Assembly: GCA_032622095.1 (NCBI GenBank)
Contig: CP136069.1
Span: forward strand, 8,138,036 to 8,202,035
Reading direction: 5' to 3'
DNA from: Siphonodentalium dalli
Taxonomy: Eukaryota > Mollusca > Scaphopoda > Gadilida > Siphonodentaliidae
Length of the DNA stretch: 64,000 nucleotides
This document shows, in pieces, positions 1 to 10,886 of the stretch. The position numbers and the translations under genes are program-made. Position 1 is the first letter of the stretch, and every line of letters begins with the position of its first letter. The notes under the pieces were generated by a model. That model was given only the letters and a program-made list of their open reading frames with translations, was not told the DNA's origin and did no database searches.

Positions 1-609
1 TTACAATTTGTTTGCCCCACAATTTTACAGCTCGACGAAAGCATTACATGAAGTATTTTGATGCCCTGTTTCCACGGCACTGTCCGAGATTGTGGTGAAT
101 GTCTCGGTGTCCGAAAACAAATATTTTCCATAACTTCATTGTTTTCCTGTTGTTTTTGTAGGGGCGTTTTTGTTTTGTTGTATTCTTCCGAATAAAATAG
201 ACAACTCGGGAGTCAAGACAACTTTTACAAATGGTTACTGGTGATAAGAATGGTCGTCCACGACCAGATACCAACTTGGTTTTATATGAGGTGTATTCTT
301 CCTGACATCCTGCGGATACATAATCATTTAATGATTATTAATTATAAATTAACCAGACTTTGGAAACTTACCACGATTAACTGAGGAAGGCATTTGCTCT
401 CACCAATGCGTATCTACACGGTAATACTATTTATCTTTCAGATGCAAAACACACATATTATATTTAGCACATGTTATCACGCAATTTCACCAAATCTGTT
501 AAAAATATGCCATTTTGATGTACATGCAGAGTTAGTTGTGTTTTATAGTTGTTGGTAGTAACATACGCGCAACATGTTGGTGGTCAATTCTAGTTGCTAT
601 AATATAATA
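1..609. other. AT-rich DNA, nothing recognised
   Basis: No coding exon, repeat end or RNA gene was recognised here. The short open frames lack domain-like sequence and splice context. Confidence 0.4.
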
Positions 610-741
610 ATGGCAGACGTTGACACCTTATTTCCAGACTTTATCATAAATGAAAGTGTCAATGACAATGTAGCTCAACTTGGAGAGGGGATAATGTCAT
701 ACATTCCAGTCAAAACGGTGATAAGAAATGCGGCAAGTTGA
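610..741 (+). CDS. Candidate small ORF or first exon, 43 codons
   Basis: An ATG followed by G starts a 43-codon frame ending in TGA at 739-741. The peptide begins MADVDTLFPDFII and has a balanced composition (acidic start, hydrophobic middle, basic end), unlike most chance frames in this AT-rich stretch. It may be a small protein or the first exon of a gene on the + strand. GT dinucleotides at 711-718 are possible but weak donors. I do not recognise the family. The nearest plausible exon on the same strand is at 5663-5827, and nothing seen here proves they are connected. Confidence 0.28.
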   Translation: MADVDTLFPDFIINESVNDNVAQLGEGIMSYIPVKTVIRNAAS

Positions 742-1680
742 AATTTTTAAGTAAACCTAGAGCAGAAGGGGTCAGGTTTACTACGAATCGGTGGCTGGTT
801 CGAATGTGACAAGTACCAGTTTAATGCGCGATATTCGACAACAACATAATGCCTAAGTACCGGTATCTACTTCATGGAAGTACAAGTACATTTTAGTACC
901 ACATTTTCGTTTCTGTGTTGATATAATTGCTTAGTTAATGAAAAATGCTATCTAGCTGATGTTTGTCATTATTTCTCGGACTCGTATGTCTGTTTATTTG
1001 CGCGCACCCAAAGTATCTTGTTAATTAGACTGGTTCCTAGTCCAAAACTGCAAAAAAAAATTGAAAACGTAGTAAGCAATAATAGACTAGAGGTCAACCC
1101 GGAGATCCATATGAAGTTCGGGATCGATCGGATGAAATATGCTGGCTGCCAAAGTATTAAGTCGTGCCAACAGTAAACAGTATGTTCATGCACTCTTCCA
1201 TCTCATCTCTTGCTTGTTTTATTAAAACTTACATACCAATACTAAATGTAGTATATAGTTTGGGAGAATAAATATTGTTTACATTAAACAGTGTTAAAAG
1301 ACAAATTTCGTAGCAGTTTGTTTGTTCTTATCATGCATGTACACGCCATATAAATGAGATTTATTGTCAAATGAATATCCAATTAATTTTTTTTAGACAT
1401 TCCTTACACATATTGTGCACTGGTTCTATACTCATAAAACGGTCCCCAGCCGGCCAAATCACCATCCTGACAAATAGGTAGGCCTAGAGGTTTAACAATT
1501 TTGGATATAAACCAGATACCGGTACTCAAAATTGTGTTTAACATCATATGGGACACCAGCTAGTGTTGTTAGCATGTGAACCAAACGTTCATTACTATTG
1601 TTCAGTTGAAGAAACTTACACCTAATTAATGCATGCTGGTTCAATACCGAAATAGCAACTATCTGACAGTATAGCTGAAT
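742..1680. other. AT-rich intergenic or intronic DNA
   Basis: No coding exon or repeat boundary was recognised. Confidence 0.35.
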
Positions 1681-2044
1681 GTGTCACTCTCACAGTTTTT
1701 GTATGTGTAAAAGTTACACAGGTTGGTGTTAAAGTTACACAGATTGGTGATAATTGTGATAAAGTTACACAAGCTAATAACATTTGATGTATAGCAACCA
1801 TATTCATCAAAATGACCACCTCCAGTACTGTAGTAATATTTCTTAACTTATGCTCAATGAGAAAGCTCTAGCACTTGCCAAAAATGTTAGCCATTTTTAA
1901 ATCGCGTTCATGAATACATGTATTGTGAGATTTGCTTAACCTGTGTAACTTTAACACAATTATTACCAACCTGGATAACTTTATTACAATTTCTGGAATC
2001 TGGGTAACTTTATCACACAAAAAAACAAACCCAGTGAGAGTGAC
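1681..2044. mobile_element. MITE-like repeat with inverted ends
   Basis: The left end reads GTGTCACTCTCACAG and the right end, on the other strand, GGTCACTCTCACTGGG. Inside lie short repeats of AAGTTACACAG with a gap, facing inward from both sides. It looks like a small non-autonomous DNA element with internal tandem repeats. I could not assign a target duplication or superfamily. Confidence 0.45.
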
Positions 2045-2071
2045 CAATATAGGTCATATAGCCTAAGTTGC

Positions 2072-2396
2072 GCTGAAGGGGTAACTCTCACCAAAAAAAA
2101 GTGCCGAAGGGTAGGCCTACACAGGTTTTGAAAATGTGCTGAAGGGTACACAGGGTTTGCGATCTGGAATAATGGAGTTACTTTAAATGTGTTCCTGAAA
2201 GTCTGGCGCCCACCAGTTGTTTGTTTTCAGTTCATTTTAGTTTTCCTTGGAACATTATACAATTATTCTCTAACAGAAATCATGGGAAACATGAAAATAA
2301 AAGTAATTTAGAAATGGATTTCAAGCACATTTACAAAACATGTGTACCCTGAGTCCTTCAGCACTTTTTTTGGTGAGAGTGACCCCTTCAGCCAAA
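2072..2396. mobile_element. MITE-like repeat, ~33-bp inverted ends
   Basis: The left end GCTGAAGGGGTAACTCTCAC continues into an A-run, and the right end is its near-exact reverse complement. The ACTCTCAC motif is shared with the ends of the neighbouring repeat at 1681-2044, so the two may be related. Flanking bases suggest a poorly conserved ~8-bp duplication with mismatches, which I do not count as proof. Confidence 0.5.
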
Positions 2397-3988
2397 GTGG
2401 CATCAGTGCCGAGACAGCCATATTGGATGCCATCTTGGGAACTGCTCTTTTGCTAATTTTAAATCACAACATACCTTACCACGATGCATGGAGAAAAACA
2501 AACTAGTGTGACGGTTTAATTGTAAGTTTTCACCACTTGACTCACAAAACGAAGGACTGCAAAATCTATATTTAGCACACTGACCCAGTTTTATGATTAC
2601 GAAAGCCACGTGATTACGCATTTGACACAAAAATTGATAACATGGCTGCCTGTTGGTTCGTAATTTTTTAGAGGAGAGTCTGATACTTTTCTCTATTTTA
2701 TCTCTTCTTCGCGAATAACTCGGACTGTAGCATATATCAAAAGGTGACAGTGAGCGTAGTTATTGTATACAACCCATGCATAATTTTAACTTTTTGCATA
2801 AATTGCCATAATAACACGATGTAAGCTGCATGTTTACATTGTTCAATTTCCAATTTTCACAATTTGTCCGTTTGACTAACAGCTGATCGCTGGTTGTCAC
2901 TTTGATAATGTTAACCGGTTGGTATACAAAGCCCAGTACCTATTTATTTTCACTTTCACGTGTTTTACTCAACAATATTGCATTACTGTATAACTTCAGT
3001 TGAATTCATAGACATATATCAGTGTATATAGGCTTTGCATTTTATTTTGGAATGGATATTTAGACTAAAGTTAAAAATAAATTATAGGCTAGTCTAAATT
3101 AAACAGCACTAGCTACTCTTTACTTTAGTTTAGCATGGGTGACTAAACACAAGACTAAAGTACTAGTAGTAAACAGCGGTATACTGACACACACTTTAAT
3201 GTTTAGTTGACCAGAGCACCCTACCCATGCAGTAAGACTGTAAGTTCAAGTCAAGATGCTTTATAATCAATAATAAATACATTAATTAGAACATTTTATA
3301 TCACCGCTGCCACCAGGACCCCGCAGAAGTGTGGCTTTTTTAAGCAGGGCCCTTACGCAGTCAACTCAGTAGGCCTACCATTTACTACTTGCTCCTAGTT
3401 CCATACATGTATGCAGGACTCTATTTAACTGGAGTCACATAGCAATTTGCGATGCAATTTCAGGCCTGCAGGTTTCAAAATTATGTGTAACCTATTTTTT
3501 GTTCGCCTGGTTTGTGCTTAGCTAGGTTACCCATACATGTACCATAGCCTACATTATATAGCAGTTAGGGAAAATGCTATAATATTGTAATGTTGTAGGG
3601 TCGGGTTTAGTGTTCAAACCCGAAATACATGTGTGGTAGAGTGGTCAATTCCTACAATCATCACAGGATTATACGTTGAATAATAAGAATAACGTATACA
3701 AATAATTATTTAATTGAAGAATATCATTGTATTCAACATGCAAGCATATAGTCTATAATGCGCCGATTCAGTGGTTGTATTCCCATGCATAAGTATAGCA
3801 GCCCAAAGCTACATGTATGTTAACAGGGAGAGTCCAGAATCTGGCCTAAAATGGGTTAAATTCCGAAGTTGGGAATCCCAATAGACGTCAGCTAGCAAAG
3901 GGATGACTTTCGATTAATTCCCAAGTAAGTAAAACGCACCGCCTGTACAGGTGGTGACTAAATGCCACTGTAGCGTAAACACCGTGCC
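2397..3988. other. Unassigned DNA
   Basis: No repeat boundary recognised. A minus-strand open frame at 2403-2630 is cysteine-rich and crosses a possible donor near 2480, but its sequence fits no family I know. Confidence 0.3.
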
Positions 3989-3991
3989 AAA

Positions 3992-4012
3992 ATGCCGAAG
4001 TCGAAGTCCCAG
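3992..4012 (+). CDS. Candidate tiny first exon, seven codons
   Basis: ATG opens a seven-codon frame, MPKSKSQ, ending exactly at CAG followed by GTAAGACT, close to the consensus 5' splice site. A half-degenerate tandem copy of the same ~33 bp, with another CAG/GTAAGACT, follows at 4021-4054 but has a stop after two codons. It may be a very short first exon or a chance tandem duplication of a donor-like sequence. No downstream exon could be matched. Confidence 0.15.
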
Positions 4013-4211
4013 GTAAGACTAAAATGCCGTAAATCGAAGCGTCAGGTAAGACTAATTAGTTCCGCCAACGTAGAATTACGTCATGAGACGTGAATGGCTA
4101 ACATAGTCATCAAAGTTCCTATTCCGGTAACGATAAGCACCTAAATTGTGCATTAAGTGTCGACAAAGCCTGTATACGGGTTATGCGCCAGAGAGTGGTC
4201 TGTTTCAAAAA

Positions 4212-4302
4212 GTGACCCCTTGACGGTTGGGCGGGTCCTTTTATACCCAGCCTGACAACCAACGGACTAGGGGGTCGTACGTGACCCAAGGGGTCACCCG
4301 CG
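4212..4302. repeat. Short inverted repeat (GTGACCCCTTG arms)
   Basis: Arms AGTGACCCCTTG and CAAGGGGTCAC face each other about 70 bp apart. It may be a very short fold-back element. Confidence 0.35.
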
Positions 4303-4564
4303 AGCCCGGAGTCTCAGAGAGTTGCTGACTGCTGTTGAGCTACTGCACGCGTCATAGCTTGACAACGAAGTATGACGTAGGCGTACCTCGTTGCATCCAT
4401 GTGTGTACAGTAAACAAGGAAATGGCTGCCTAGCGGAACAAACACTGAATTTACGCATTGATAAATATGAATTACATTGAAACATAGATGACCTACATGT
4501 CGGATAGGTATCTAACCATTCAACACTGAGTAGGGAATAGACAAAGATTTTAATTATATTATTA

Positions 4565-4719
4565 CAGTAATGTCCTTACTCCTTAACCACAGCAGAATTA
4601 TGGGTAATCTCAGTGAGATCTTTCCGATGAATGGCAACAAGCCATATTTCCAACTAAATCCTGAAAAGTTACCCATAATTATGCTGTGGTTAAGTAGTCG
4701 ATTCCTTAGGGCATTACTG
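4565..4719. mobile_element. Fold-back MITE, family T (TA target), copy 1
   Basis: The ends read CAGTAATG... and ...CATTACTG, preceded by TA. The arms contain CCACAGCAGAATTATGGG and its complement. This copy is shortened in the middle. The other family T copies in the window have the same ends. The TA target and CAGT termini fit Tc1/mariner-type non-autonomous elements. Confidence 0.7.
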
Positions 4720-4814
4720 TGTATGACAGGAGAATGAAGTGACTGTTTCATTAAATTTCTCTACCTGGATTAATAGTGCAAAAATATGGTCTATTAAATT
4801 AACGATGCAATCAA

Positions 4815-4884
4815 CATGGTAATTATAATGAAAATGAATTTATGACTCGTCATAAATTCATTTTCATTATAATTACCATGTTGT
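4815..4884. repeat. Near-perfect 70-bp palindrome
   Basis: Arms of about 32 bp, containing AATGAAAATGAATTTATGA and its complement, meet at a few bases around 4849. It would extrude as a strong hairpin. No family assigned. Confidence 0.7.
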
Positions 4885-5175
4885 TTTACATCGTTCATAA
4901 AGTAAATTTATGAGTGTATTTTGCACTCATCTATATGGCTCAAATTCATTCATTTGTTGCATATATTCTGTTCACCATAAAAGGAGATGGTCCCATAAAT
5001 GGCCGGATTTAGTGTACAGTGCCCCTTTAAATAATATAGAACCAGAACTTTTTATTGATTTGTTCCAATAAATATCACACCTTACAAGTTGACAATATCA
5101 TAGCCATGTTTTGGAGTGGTGATAATTTTACATCTATATTTCTCACACATAACACCCATACAAGGATAGCGTTGA

Positions 5176-5618
5176 CTATCCTGCAAATAGCTGTCATTTG
5201 CAGAATGAGGTCCCGAGAGGGTGAATTTAGTGATGCTATCCAGCACAGTGGGCTAGCATGACCAAATTTACCCTCTGGAGACCTCATTTGGTTTAGGCCT
5301 CATCTTCTTGGAATTATCTATAGTATCAAATTAACATTGTTTTTAGTTAAATTTCCCTTCTAGCAGGAAATTTCTATATCCCCTAATTTGCAGAAGATAA
5401 ATTTCATAATTGAGGTGCCCAATGGGTGAACATCACCAACTTCAACTGGGGAACTTCAATCTGATCCTAGGTCTGCCATAGCAGTTGAGGGCCTTAGCAG
5501 AATGAGGTCCCCAGAGGGTGAATTTAGTGATGCTAGCCCACTATGCAGGATAGGGTCACTAAATTCACCCTCTGGGGACCTAATTCTGCAAATGACAGAC
5601 ACGCTATTTACAGGCTTG
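5176..5618. mobile_element. hAT-like MITE, copy 1, 8-bp TSD AGCGTTGA
   Basis: The element is flanked by AGCGTTGA at 5168-5175 and 5619-5626. The right end reads CAAGCCTG... on the other strand and the left end is a diverged match. Each side holds a ~100-bp palindrome built on GAATGAGGTCCCCAGAGG, separated by a ~200-bp middle with TTTGGGAACTTC-like motifs. The 8-bp duplication and CA-starting ends fit the hAT superfamily. It has no coding capacity. Confidence 0.8.
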
Positions 5619-5662
5619 AGCGTTGACACTTCACCTGACAAACATATCATCCTCTATTGCAG

Positions 5663-5827
5663 TTGAACCAGTAGTCGGTGTCAGTTACTCTGATCCCCAG
5701 AGAGGCTACATGTGTAGGTGCGTCAGTATTAATAACACGTTTATTGGCACTGATTCCTCAAGTGTCCTGATTCATATAAAACAAAGAGTACAGAAATACA
5801 GGAAAATACGCAGGAATAGACCAATAG
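5663..5827 (+). CDS. Probable internal exon of a host gene (55 codons)
   Basis: A pyrimidine-rich tract ending in ATTGCAG at 5662 is followed by a 165-bp open stretch ending in CCAATAG/GTGAGT, a strong donor. The exon is exactly 55 codons long and enters and leaves in phase 1. The peptide contains YSDPQRGYMCRC, SSVLIHIKQRV and a basic tail KYRKIRRNRPI. The frame, splice signals and non-repetitive composition make this the best host coding exon in the window. I do not recognise the family. A hAT-like MITE ends 44 bp upstream, inside the presumed intron. A compatible downstream stretch is at 9740-9957. Confidence 0.5.
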
Positions 5828-6003
5828 GTGAGTTTTTATATATAGATATATAATAATGTATATATATAGGTTTTTATGTGACACAGAAATAATTTTTTTT
5901 ACCCTGACCCAAATATCCATTTCTCATAGCGGAAAATTTAAATTATTTAATGACTGACCGAATTCCATTTGTTGTAAACTCATCATGGACAATGTTTGGA
6001 ATA
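5828..6003 (+). other. Presumed start of intron after the 5663-5827 exon
   Basis: Begins GTGAGTTTTTATATATAG and is AT-rich. Nothing else seen. Confidence 0.35.
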
Positions 6004-6213
6004 TAACCCTTCCATGACTGGAGCTTCCTGTAGGGAGCCCCATACAGGTGGCAGCTTGTATTGCTGAGTGTCGTCTGCTCATGTCTGAGGGGCTCCATAA
6101 GGGTAACCCTTCGATGACTGGAGCTTCCTGTAGGGAGCCTCATACAGGTGGTAGCTTGTATTGCTGAGTGTCGTCTGCTCACGTCTGTGAGGGGCTCCAT
6201 AAGGGTATATTAA
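6004..6213. repeat. Two ~100-bp tandem units next to a TTAA MITE
   Basis: Two direct repeats start TAACCCTTC.ATGACTGGAG at 6004 and 6104. The same start reappears, as TTAACTCTTCCATGACTGG, at the end of the neighbouring P3 element at 6210. The units carry palindromic GGGAGCC/GGGGCTCC motifs. They look like a P3 terminus captured and duplicated in tandem. Confidence 0.55.
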
Positions 6214-6444
6214 CTCTTCCATGACTGGAGCTTCCTGAAATTTTACGAAAACCCTGTGCCAATGCATTCTCTTATATATGCGAGTCTGTCCACAGGCAGC
6301 CTGATATGTAAGAGAATGCATTGCCCTAACAATATTTACCTTGACCTTTTATGCCAGTGCATTCTCTTATACAAGGCTTCCCATGGGATAATCACATATA
6401 TAATACAATGCACTGGGACGTGATATTTAATGCTGCACCAGCGC
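6214..6444 (-). mobile_element. TTAA MITE family P3, truncated copy
   Basis: TTAA at 6210-6213 is followed by the P3 end CTCTTCCATGACTGGAGC. Inside is one copy of the AATGCATTCTCTTATATATG palindromic cassette and a degenerate second. The other end stops at GCTGCACCAGCGCAG, where the pearl-like repeat begins, so the far terminus is missing. Confidence 0.6.
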
Positions 6445-7442
6445 AGTTCCCATTTGAGCTATTGCCATGGGTTGGCGTCCGTTGTACGTGCGTGCGTCAA
6501 CAATTTCCTTCGGCATGCCCTACAGGCCACATCCCTCATCAAACTTCATATGTAGCTTCAGGAAGACCTGTAGATTGGAGCTTTCGAATTTTTCAGAATT
6601 TCGATGAAAAACATTCTACAGCCCGTATTTATGGCCAGATCATTTAAAATTGACAGGCACGATTGTGATCACCTGTAGATGGGAGCTATCGAATTTGAAA
6701 ATTTTTTGATGAAAAACATGGCTGCTGGCAGCCATCTTGGATTTTACTCTTTGCATGAATAGATCCTTTGGCACACCCCACATCCCTCATCCGATCATCA
6801 GCAAACTACATACGGATCTTCGGGGTGACCTCTAGACGGGAGCCTCTTATTTTGACCGAAATTTGTTGAAAAACATTGTCGCCAGTGGCTATCTTGGAAT
6901 TTACCCTTTGTATGATTAAATCCTTTGTCAACCCTACAGGCCACATCTCTCATCCGATCATCGCCAAACTTCATATGGATCTTCGGGGTGACCTCTAGAC
7001 AGGTGACCTCTAGATGGGAGCCTCCTATTTTGACCGAAATTCGTTGATAAACATGGCCGCCAGTGGCCATCTTGGAATTTTCTCTTTGTATGACTAAATC
7101 CTTTGGCACACCACACAGTCCACGTCCCTCATTCGATCATCACCAAACTTCATATGGATCTATGGGGTGACATCTAGATGGGAGCTTCCTATTTTGACCG
7201 AAATCCGTTGAAAAACATGGTCGCCAGTGGCCATCTTGGAATTTACTCTTTGTATGACTAAATCATTTGGCACAGCCTACAGACAACATCCCTCATCCGA
7301 TCATCACCAAACTTCATACGGATCTTCAGGGTGAACTCTTGTATCCTTCTTCTTTATCAATCTATTCATTCATCAGCAACTCAGCAAAAAATTAACTCCT
7401 TCCCAAGTTGAGCTACAGTGTCATTGACACTTTCATATTTAG
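6445..7442 (+). repeat. Pearl-like repeat, diverged subfamily, 4-5 core units
   Basis: The left flank has TTTGAGCTATTGCCATGGG followed by a CGT-rich stretch. Then come 4-5 tandem units of roughly 155 bp with GATCTTCGGGGTGACC and GGCCATCTTGGAATTT. The right flank contains TTGAGCTACAGTGTCATTG, where GTGTCATTGACAC forms a hairpin. This left flank / tandem core / right flank layout matches what is known for bivalve pearl elements, which are related to Helitrons. The relation is inferred from layout only. Confidence 0.6.
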
Positions 7443-7535
7443 TACCATGGGAACCTGTGTACCTGCACTTTTAATGTCGGTCAGAATTATTTTCACAGAG
7501 TTATCTTTAGTCATATTGGGACAGTCACACCTCTA

Positions 7536-8107
7536 GTTCTTTTTTAGTTTAGTTTCTCTATAACCCCAAATTGGCAGATGACACATTGCTTAATTGAGGT
7601 TCCCAATGAGTGTATATCAAAATATTCTCCATTTGGGAACTTCATTCTGAGTCTATGTCTCTCATAGCAGATGAGGCCATGCAGATTGAGGTCCCCAGAG
7701 GGTGAATTTTGTGATGCTAGCCCATATAGTGGGCTAGCATCACCAAATTCACCCGCTGGGGACCTTAGTCTGCATGGCCTCATCTGCTATGCGAGACATA
7801 GATTCAGTTTGAAGTTCCCAAATGGTGAATATTGTGATGTACACCCATTGGGAACCCCGATTATGCAATGTGTCATCTGCCAATTTGGGAATATATAGAG
7901 AAACTAAACTAAAAAAGAAATAGAATCTATGTGAAGAGATTTCTATAGAAATTTGATAATAAAGAAATGTTCCAGAGAAATTGAGGCCTAAGCAGAAAGA
8001 GGTCCCAAGAGGGTGAATTAGTGAAGCTAGCCCACAAAGCATCATTAAATTACCCCGTTGGGGACCCCATTCTGAAATGACAGGCATCTTATTCTCAGGC
8101 CTCTTGG
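7536..8107. mobile_element. hAT-like MITE family, large palindromic copy 2
   Basis: A ~380-bp inverted repeat (about 7536-7918) is centred near 7727. Its arms run from AACTAAAAAAG motifs through TTGGCAGATGACACATT and GAGGTCCCCAGAGGG to the centre. A further half-element with the ~100-bp palindrome follows to about 8107, ending in CTCAGGCCTCTTG. The parts are those of copies 1 and 3, rearranged. A matching left terminus and duplication were not found. Confidence 0.6.
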
Positions 8108-8715
8108 ACACCCGTTATAGGAATGGGTTCTGTCCGTCCGTCTGTCCGTCGCGCCATCCGGCCGTCCGTCCCGAATTTGTAAAAGTCGTAACATGAACAA
8201 ATGTAAACTGATTTTAAAGATTTGTGGTGTATGAGTTCACCTGACCATACCTAGAATGAGTTCGCAAGCCAGGTCCGGCCGGATATTTTTACCGGAGTTA
8301 TTGGACTTTGTTTATCATTTTTGTCGAATTTACCAAATAGCAAATAGACGACGTCACAGGACTCATTTCCACAAATCTCAACGGATTTCAAAGATATTTG
8401 GTATATGAGTTCACATGACCATTACCTAGAATGAGTTCGCAAACCAGGTCCGGCCGGATATTTTAAGCGGACTTATTGGACTTATTTTTTTGTGTGCATA
8501 TGCACGTCACAGGGCTCATTTCCACAAATGTCAACGGATTTAAAAGATTTTTGGTATATGAGTTCACATGACCAGTATCTAGAACGAGTTCGCAAACCAG
8601 GTCCGGCCGGATATTTTCAGCAGAGTTATTGTTTATTATTTTTGGTGCAAATGGACGACGTCACATGGCTAATTTCCACAAATGTCAGTACCTAAAATGA
8701 GTTCGCAAGCCAGGC
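8108..8715 (+). repeat. Tandem repeat with GTCCGTCC start, three to four units
   Basis: After a short GTCCGTCCGTC tract come units with ATGAGTTCACATGACCA and CAGGTCCGGCCGGATATTTT, starting near 8231, 8405 and 8558 (spacings 174 and 153 bp), then a partial unit to about 8715. The layout, a GTCC microsatellite beside ~160-bp tandem units, parallels the pearl-like repeats, but the sequence is unrelated. Confidence 0.6.
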
Positions 8716-8868
8716 TTTTTGACAAAATCCCACCTCTTGTTTAGCACATACTAAGAACGCAAACATTATTGAGAATGCACTTCCCCAACTGCACAATTCG
8801 GCGGGGGTTACCGCCATCTGCGACTGCTTGTTTTTATTTTGATCTATGTTATTGTGATGTTGGAAGTA

Positions 8869-9080
8869 CAGTAATGTCCAAAATAATCGACCCCTAAACC
8901 ACATCAGAATTATGGGAAATGTTTTCAGGATTTAGACGGAAATATGTCTTGCTGCCATTCATCGGAAAGCTCTCACCGAGAGCTTTCCGATGAATGGCAG
9001 CAAGACATATTTCCGACTAAATCCTGAAAAATTTCCCATAATTCTGCTATGGTTAAAGGGTCATATACTTCAATTATTAC
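8869..9080. mobile_element. Fold-back MITE, family T, copy 2
   Basis: TA then CAGTAATGTCC starts a nearly perfect inverted repeat centred on GCTCTCACCGAGAGC at about 8972. The right end is diverged, so its terminus is approximate. Arms contain GCCATTCATCGGAAAGCTCT. Confidence 0.75.
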
Positions 9081-9089
9081 CATAACATT

Positions 9090-9180
9090 GAGGCTAATTC
9101 TCAATGACTCGGCCATTTCCGCTTCGCTAGTACCTTAATTAACCTCTTCCATAAATAGACACCATATTCACGCAATGCTA
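9090..9180 (-). repeat. Repeat R, ~100-bp dispersed repeat
   Basis: The minus strand reads TCTATTTATGGAAGAGG...ATGGCCGAGTCATTGAGAAT. The same sequence lies on the + strand at 10887-10960 (interrupted), 11380-11478 and 11805-11895. Class unknown. Confidence 0.65.
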
Positions 9181-9288
9181 CAATACATGGCCCTGGTAAT
9201 AAGGCGATCATCTCTGATCCCCTTGACTTGTTGGTGCATACTGCCATGATACCGGCAGATGCATATGGAGTAGCAGGGCTCGATTTAA

Positions 9289-9663
9289 CCCTTTACCCAA
9301 CAGAAGGGCCCTGTGCCAATGCATTCTCTTATATATGCGAGTCGACCATAGGTCGCCTCGCATATATAAGAGAATGCATTGGCTTAACACATTAAAAATT
9401 ATAAAATTGTTAAAGAATGTAAGAAAAAATGGTAAAAAGTTTTTAGGCCAATGCATTCTCTTATATATGCGAGGCGACCTATGGTCGACTCGCATATATA
9501 AGAGAATGCATTGGCACAGGGCATAACTGTAACTATCACAATGTGGTCAAGGAGCCGGTTCCAATGATATCTATATTTGTATGGTTCTATTGAGACAGAC
9601 CGAAGATATTTGAGGCTGTTGAAGCTTTATTAGCCGGTTTTGGCCGGTTTGTTGGGTAAAGGG
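9289..9663 (+). mobile_element. TTAA MITE family P1, copy A
   Basis: Flanked by TTAA at 9285-9288 and 9664-9667. The termini are CCCTTTACCCAACA and its complement. Inside lie two ~70-bp palindromic cassettes in opposite orientation (about 9314-9386 and 9449-9521) around an AT-rich spacer with TTAAAGAATGTAAGAAAAAA. The TTAA duplication and CCC start fit the piggyBac superfamily. There is no coding capacity. Confidence 0.88.
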
Positions 9664-9739
9664 TTAACTGGAATTGTATTGCAATTTGCGATGCAATTTC
9701 CATTTTCTGTTAACTCTTTTGCCACCAAATTTACAGAGG

Positions 9740-9957
9740 TCAAATTGTCCAGGACACCGGGTTTGCAGCAGTTTATATGGAAATTCATTGTCTCACATGT
9801 GGGGCATTCATACTAGTATTTATAGATGTGGTAGGTGTGGACACCCATATATTGTCATGACCAGTGACAACCGCCCATCAATTTGCACTAACTGCCGATG
9901 GTTGACGTCATATAATTTTGATTATATCACCATGGTAACGCATGCCATATGTACCAG
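9740..9957 (+). CDS. Candidate cysteine-rich exon, zinc-ribbon-like
   Basis: After a possible acceptor (TTTACAGAG) near 9739 the phase that would follow the 5827 donor reads GQIVQDTGFAAVYMEIHC and then a CxxC. The next frame holds a second and third pair, CGRCGHPYIVM and ICTNC, up to a donor ACCAG/GTGCGTAA at 9957. Two to three CxxC pairs suggest a zinc-binding fold, family not recognised. The frame changes by one between the first and second pair (about 9800-9825), so this may be a pseudogene or hold a boundary I cannot place. A P1 MITE ends 77 bp upstream. Confidence 0.33.
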
Positions 9958-10886
9958 GTGCGTAAATACATTTGAACTCAATATTTACTGTTACAGTTAA
10001 CTTTATTTGCAATATTTCACCACATAAGTATATTGACCAAACTCACAATCAAATAGTTATCACTCTATGAATTTCATAACATTACGTCGAAAATAGGAGA
10101 TACCAGATGGTTACCACAGAAAACATCGTTAGAAAGGGCAACAATCTTCTTTATTTCATAAACATGTGTTATCGCAATGTGTTTGTCATAAACAATACAA
10201 AACTTAATCAATCGGTACATGTGTATCTGATTAAAATATCACGCCGGTCAGCATTTTTGGGGAAAACCCAGGGAAACCCCACAATAGTAATTGTGACGTT
10301 ATACATCTGCTGTATATATTTAGGCCGGGAATATCTCATTGTGGCCGTATTTGTCAGGTCTACGTGTTCAACAGTAAATTAGTATTGATACAGAATATCA
10401 CCCAAATGATACCTAAGTCGCCAGTCAATAAAATCATTAGCATATCCCCGCAAACATGATATTATTGCCTGTTATTCCCGAAAATTATTCTCTGCCCGCT
10501 AAAGCGGGCTGCGGTGTTGAACGTTAATTACATCGTGCTCGCTAAAGCGGGCTGCGGTGTTGAAAGAGCTAATAAGCAATTTACAATGAAAAACTTCAAC
10601 TGGCAGGGAATGCTTTACAATATCTACCCACTGCTACAAAATTACTATGAAAGTGTTAAAAATTAAATCCACCTGAATGTACATGTATGTTAAATATATA
10701 CCGGTGACAAACTCTGCTTCGTGGTTGGCTATATTTTAGTTGCGAGTTCGGAGGTCAATGATATTTTGACAATATTTACTGCGATAGTGAAACACAACAA
10801 TGTTATATACAGAATACAGACGACACATTCATAATGCACTATACTCATCACAATAATCTAGTAGACCATATCTGCTATTTTTTATC
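9958..10886. other. Unassigned AT-rich DNA with one short duplication
   Basis: A ~28-bp motif with GCTAAAGCGGGCTGCGGTGT is repeated at about 10498 and 10539. Nothing else recognised. Confidence 0.4.

Noticed and set aside
9740-9957. Assignment of the cysteine-rich stretch to the TMEM55/PIP4P family
   Set aside because: The CxxC spacing is only loosely similar and the frame is uncertain, so I left it unnamed.
10107-10382. A 91-codon + frame (MVTTENIVRKGN...) as a gene
   Set aside because: AT-rich composition, no splice signals and no recognisable domain.
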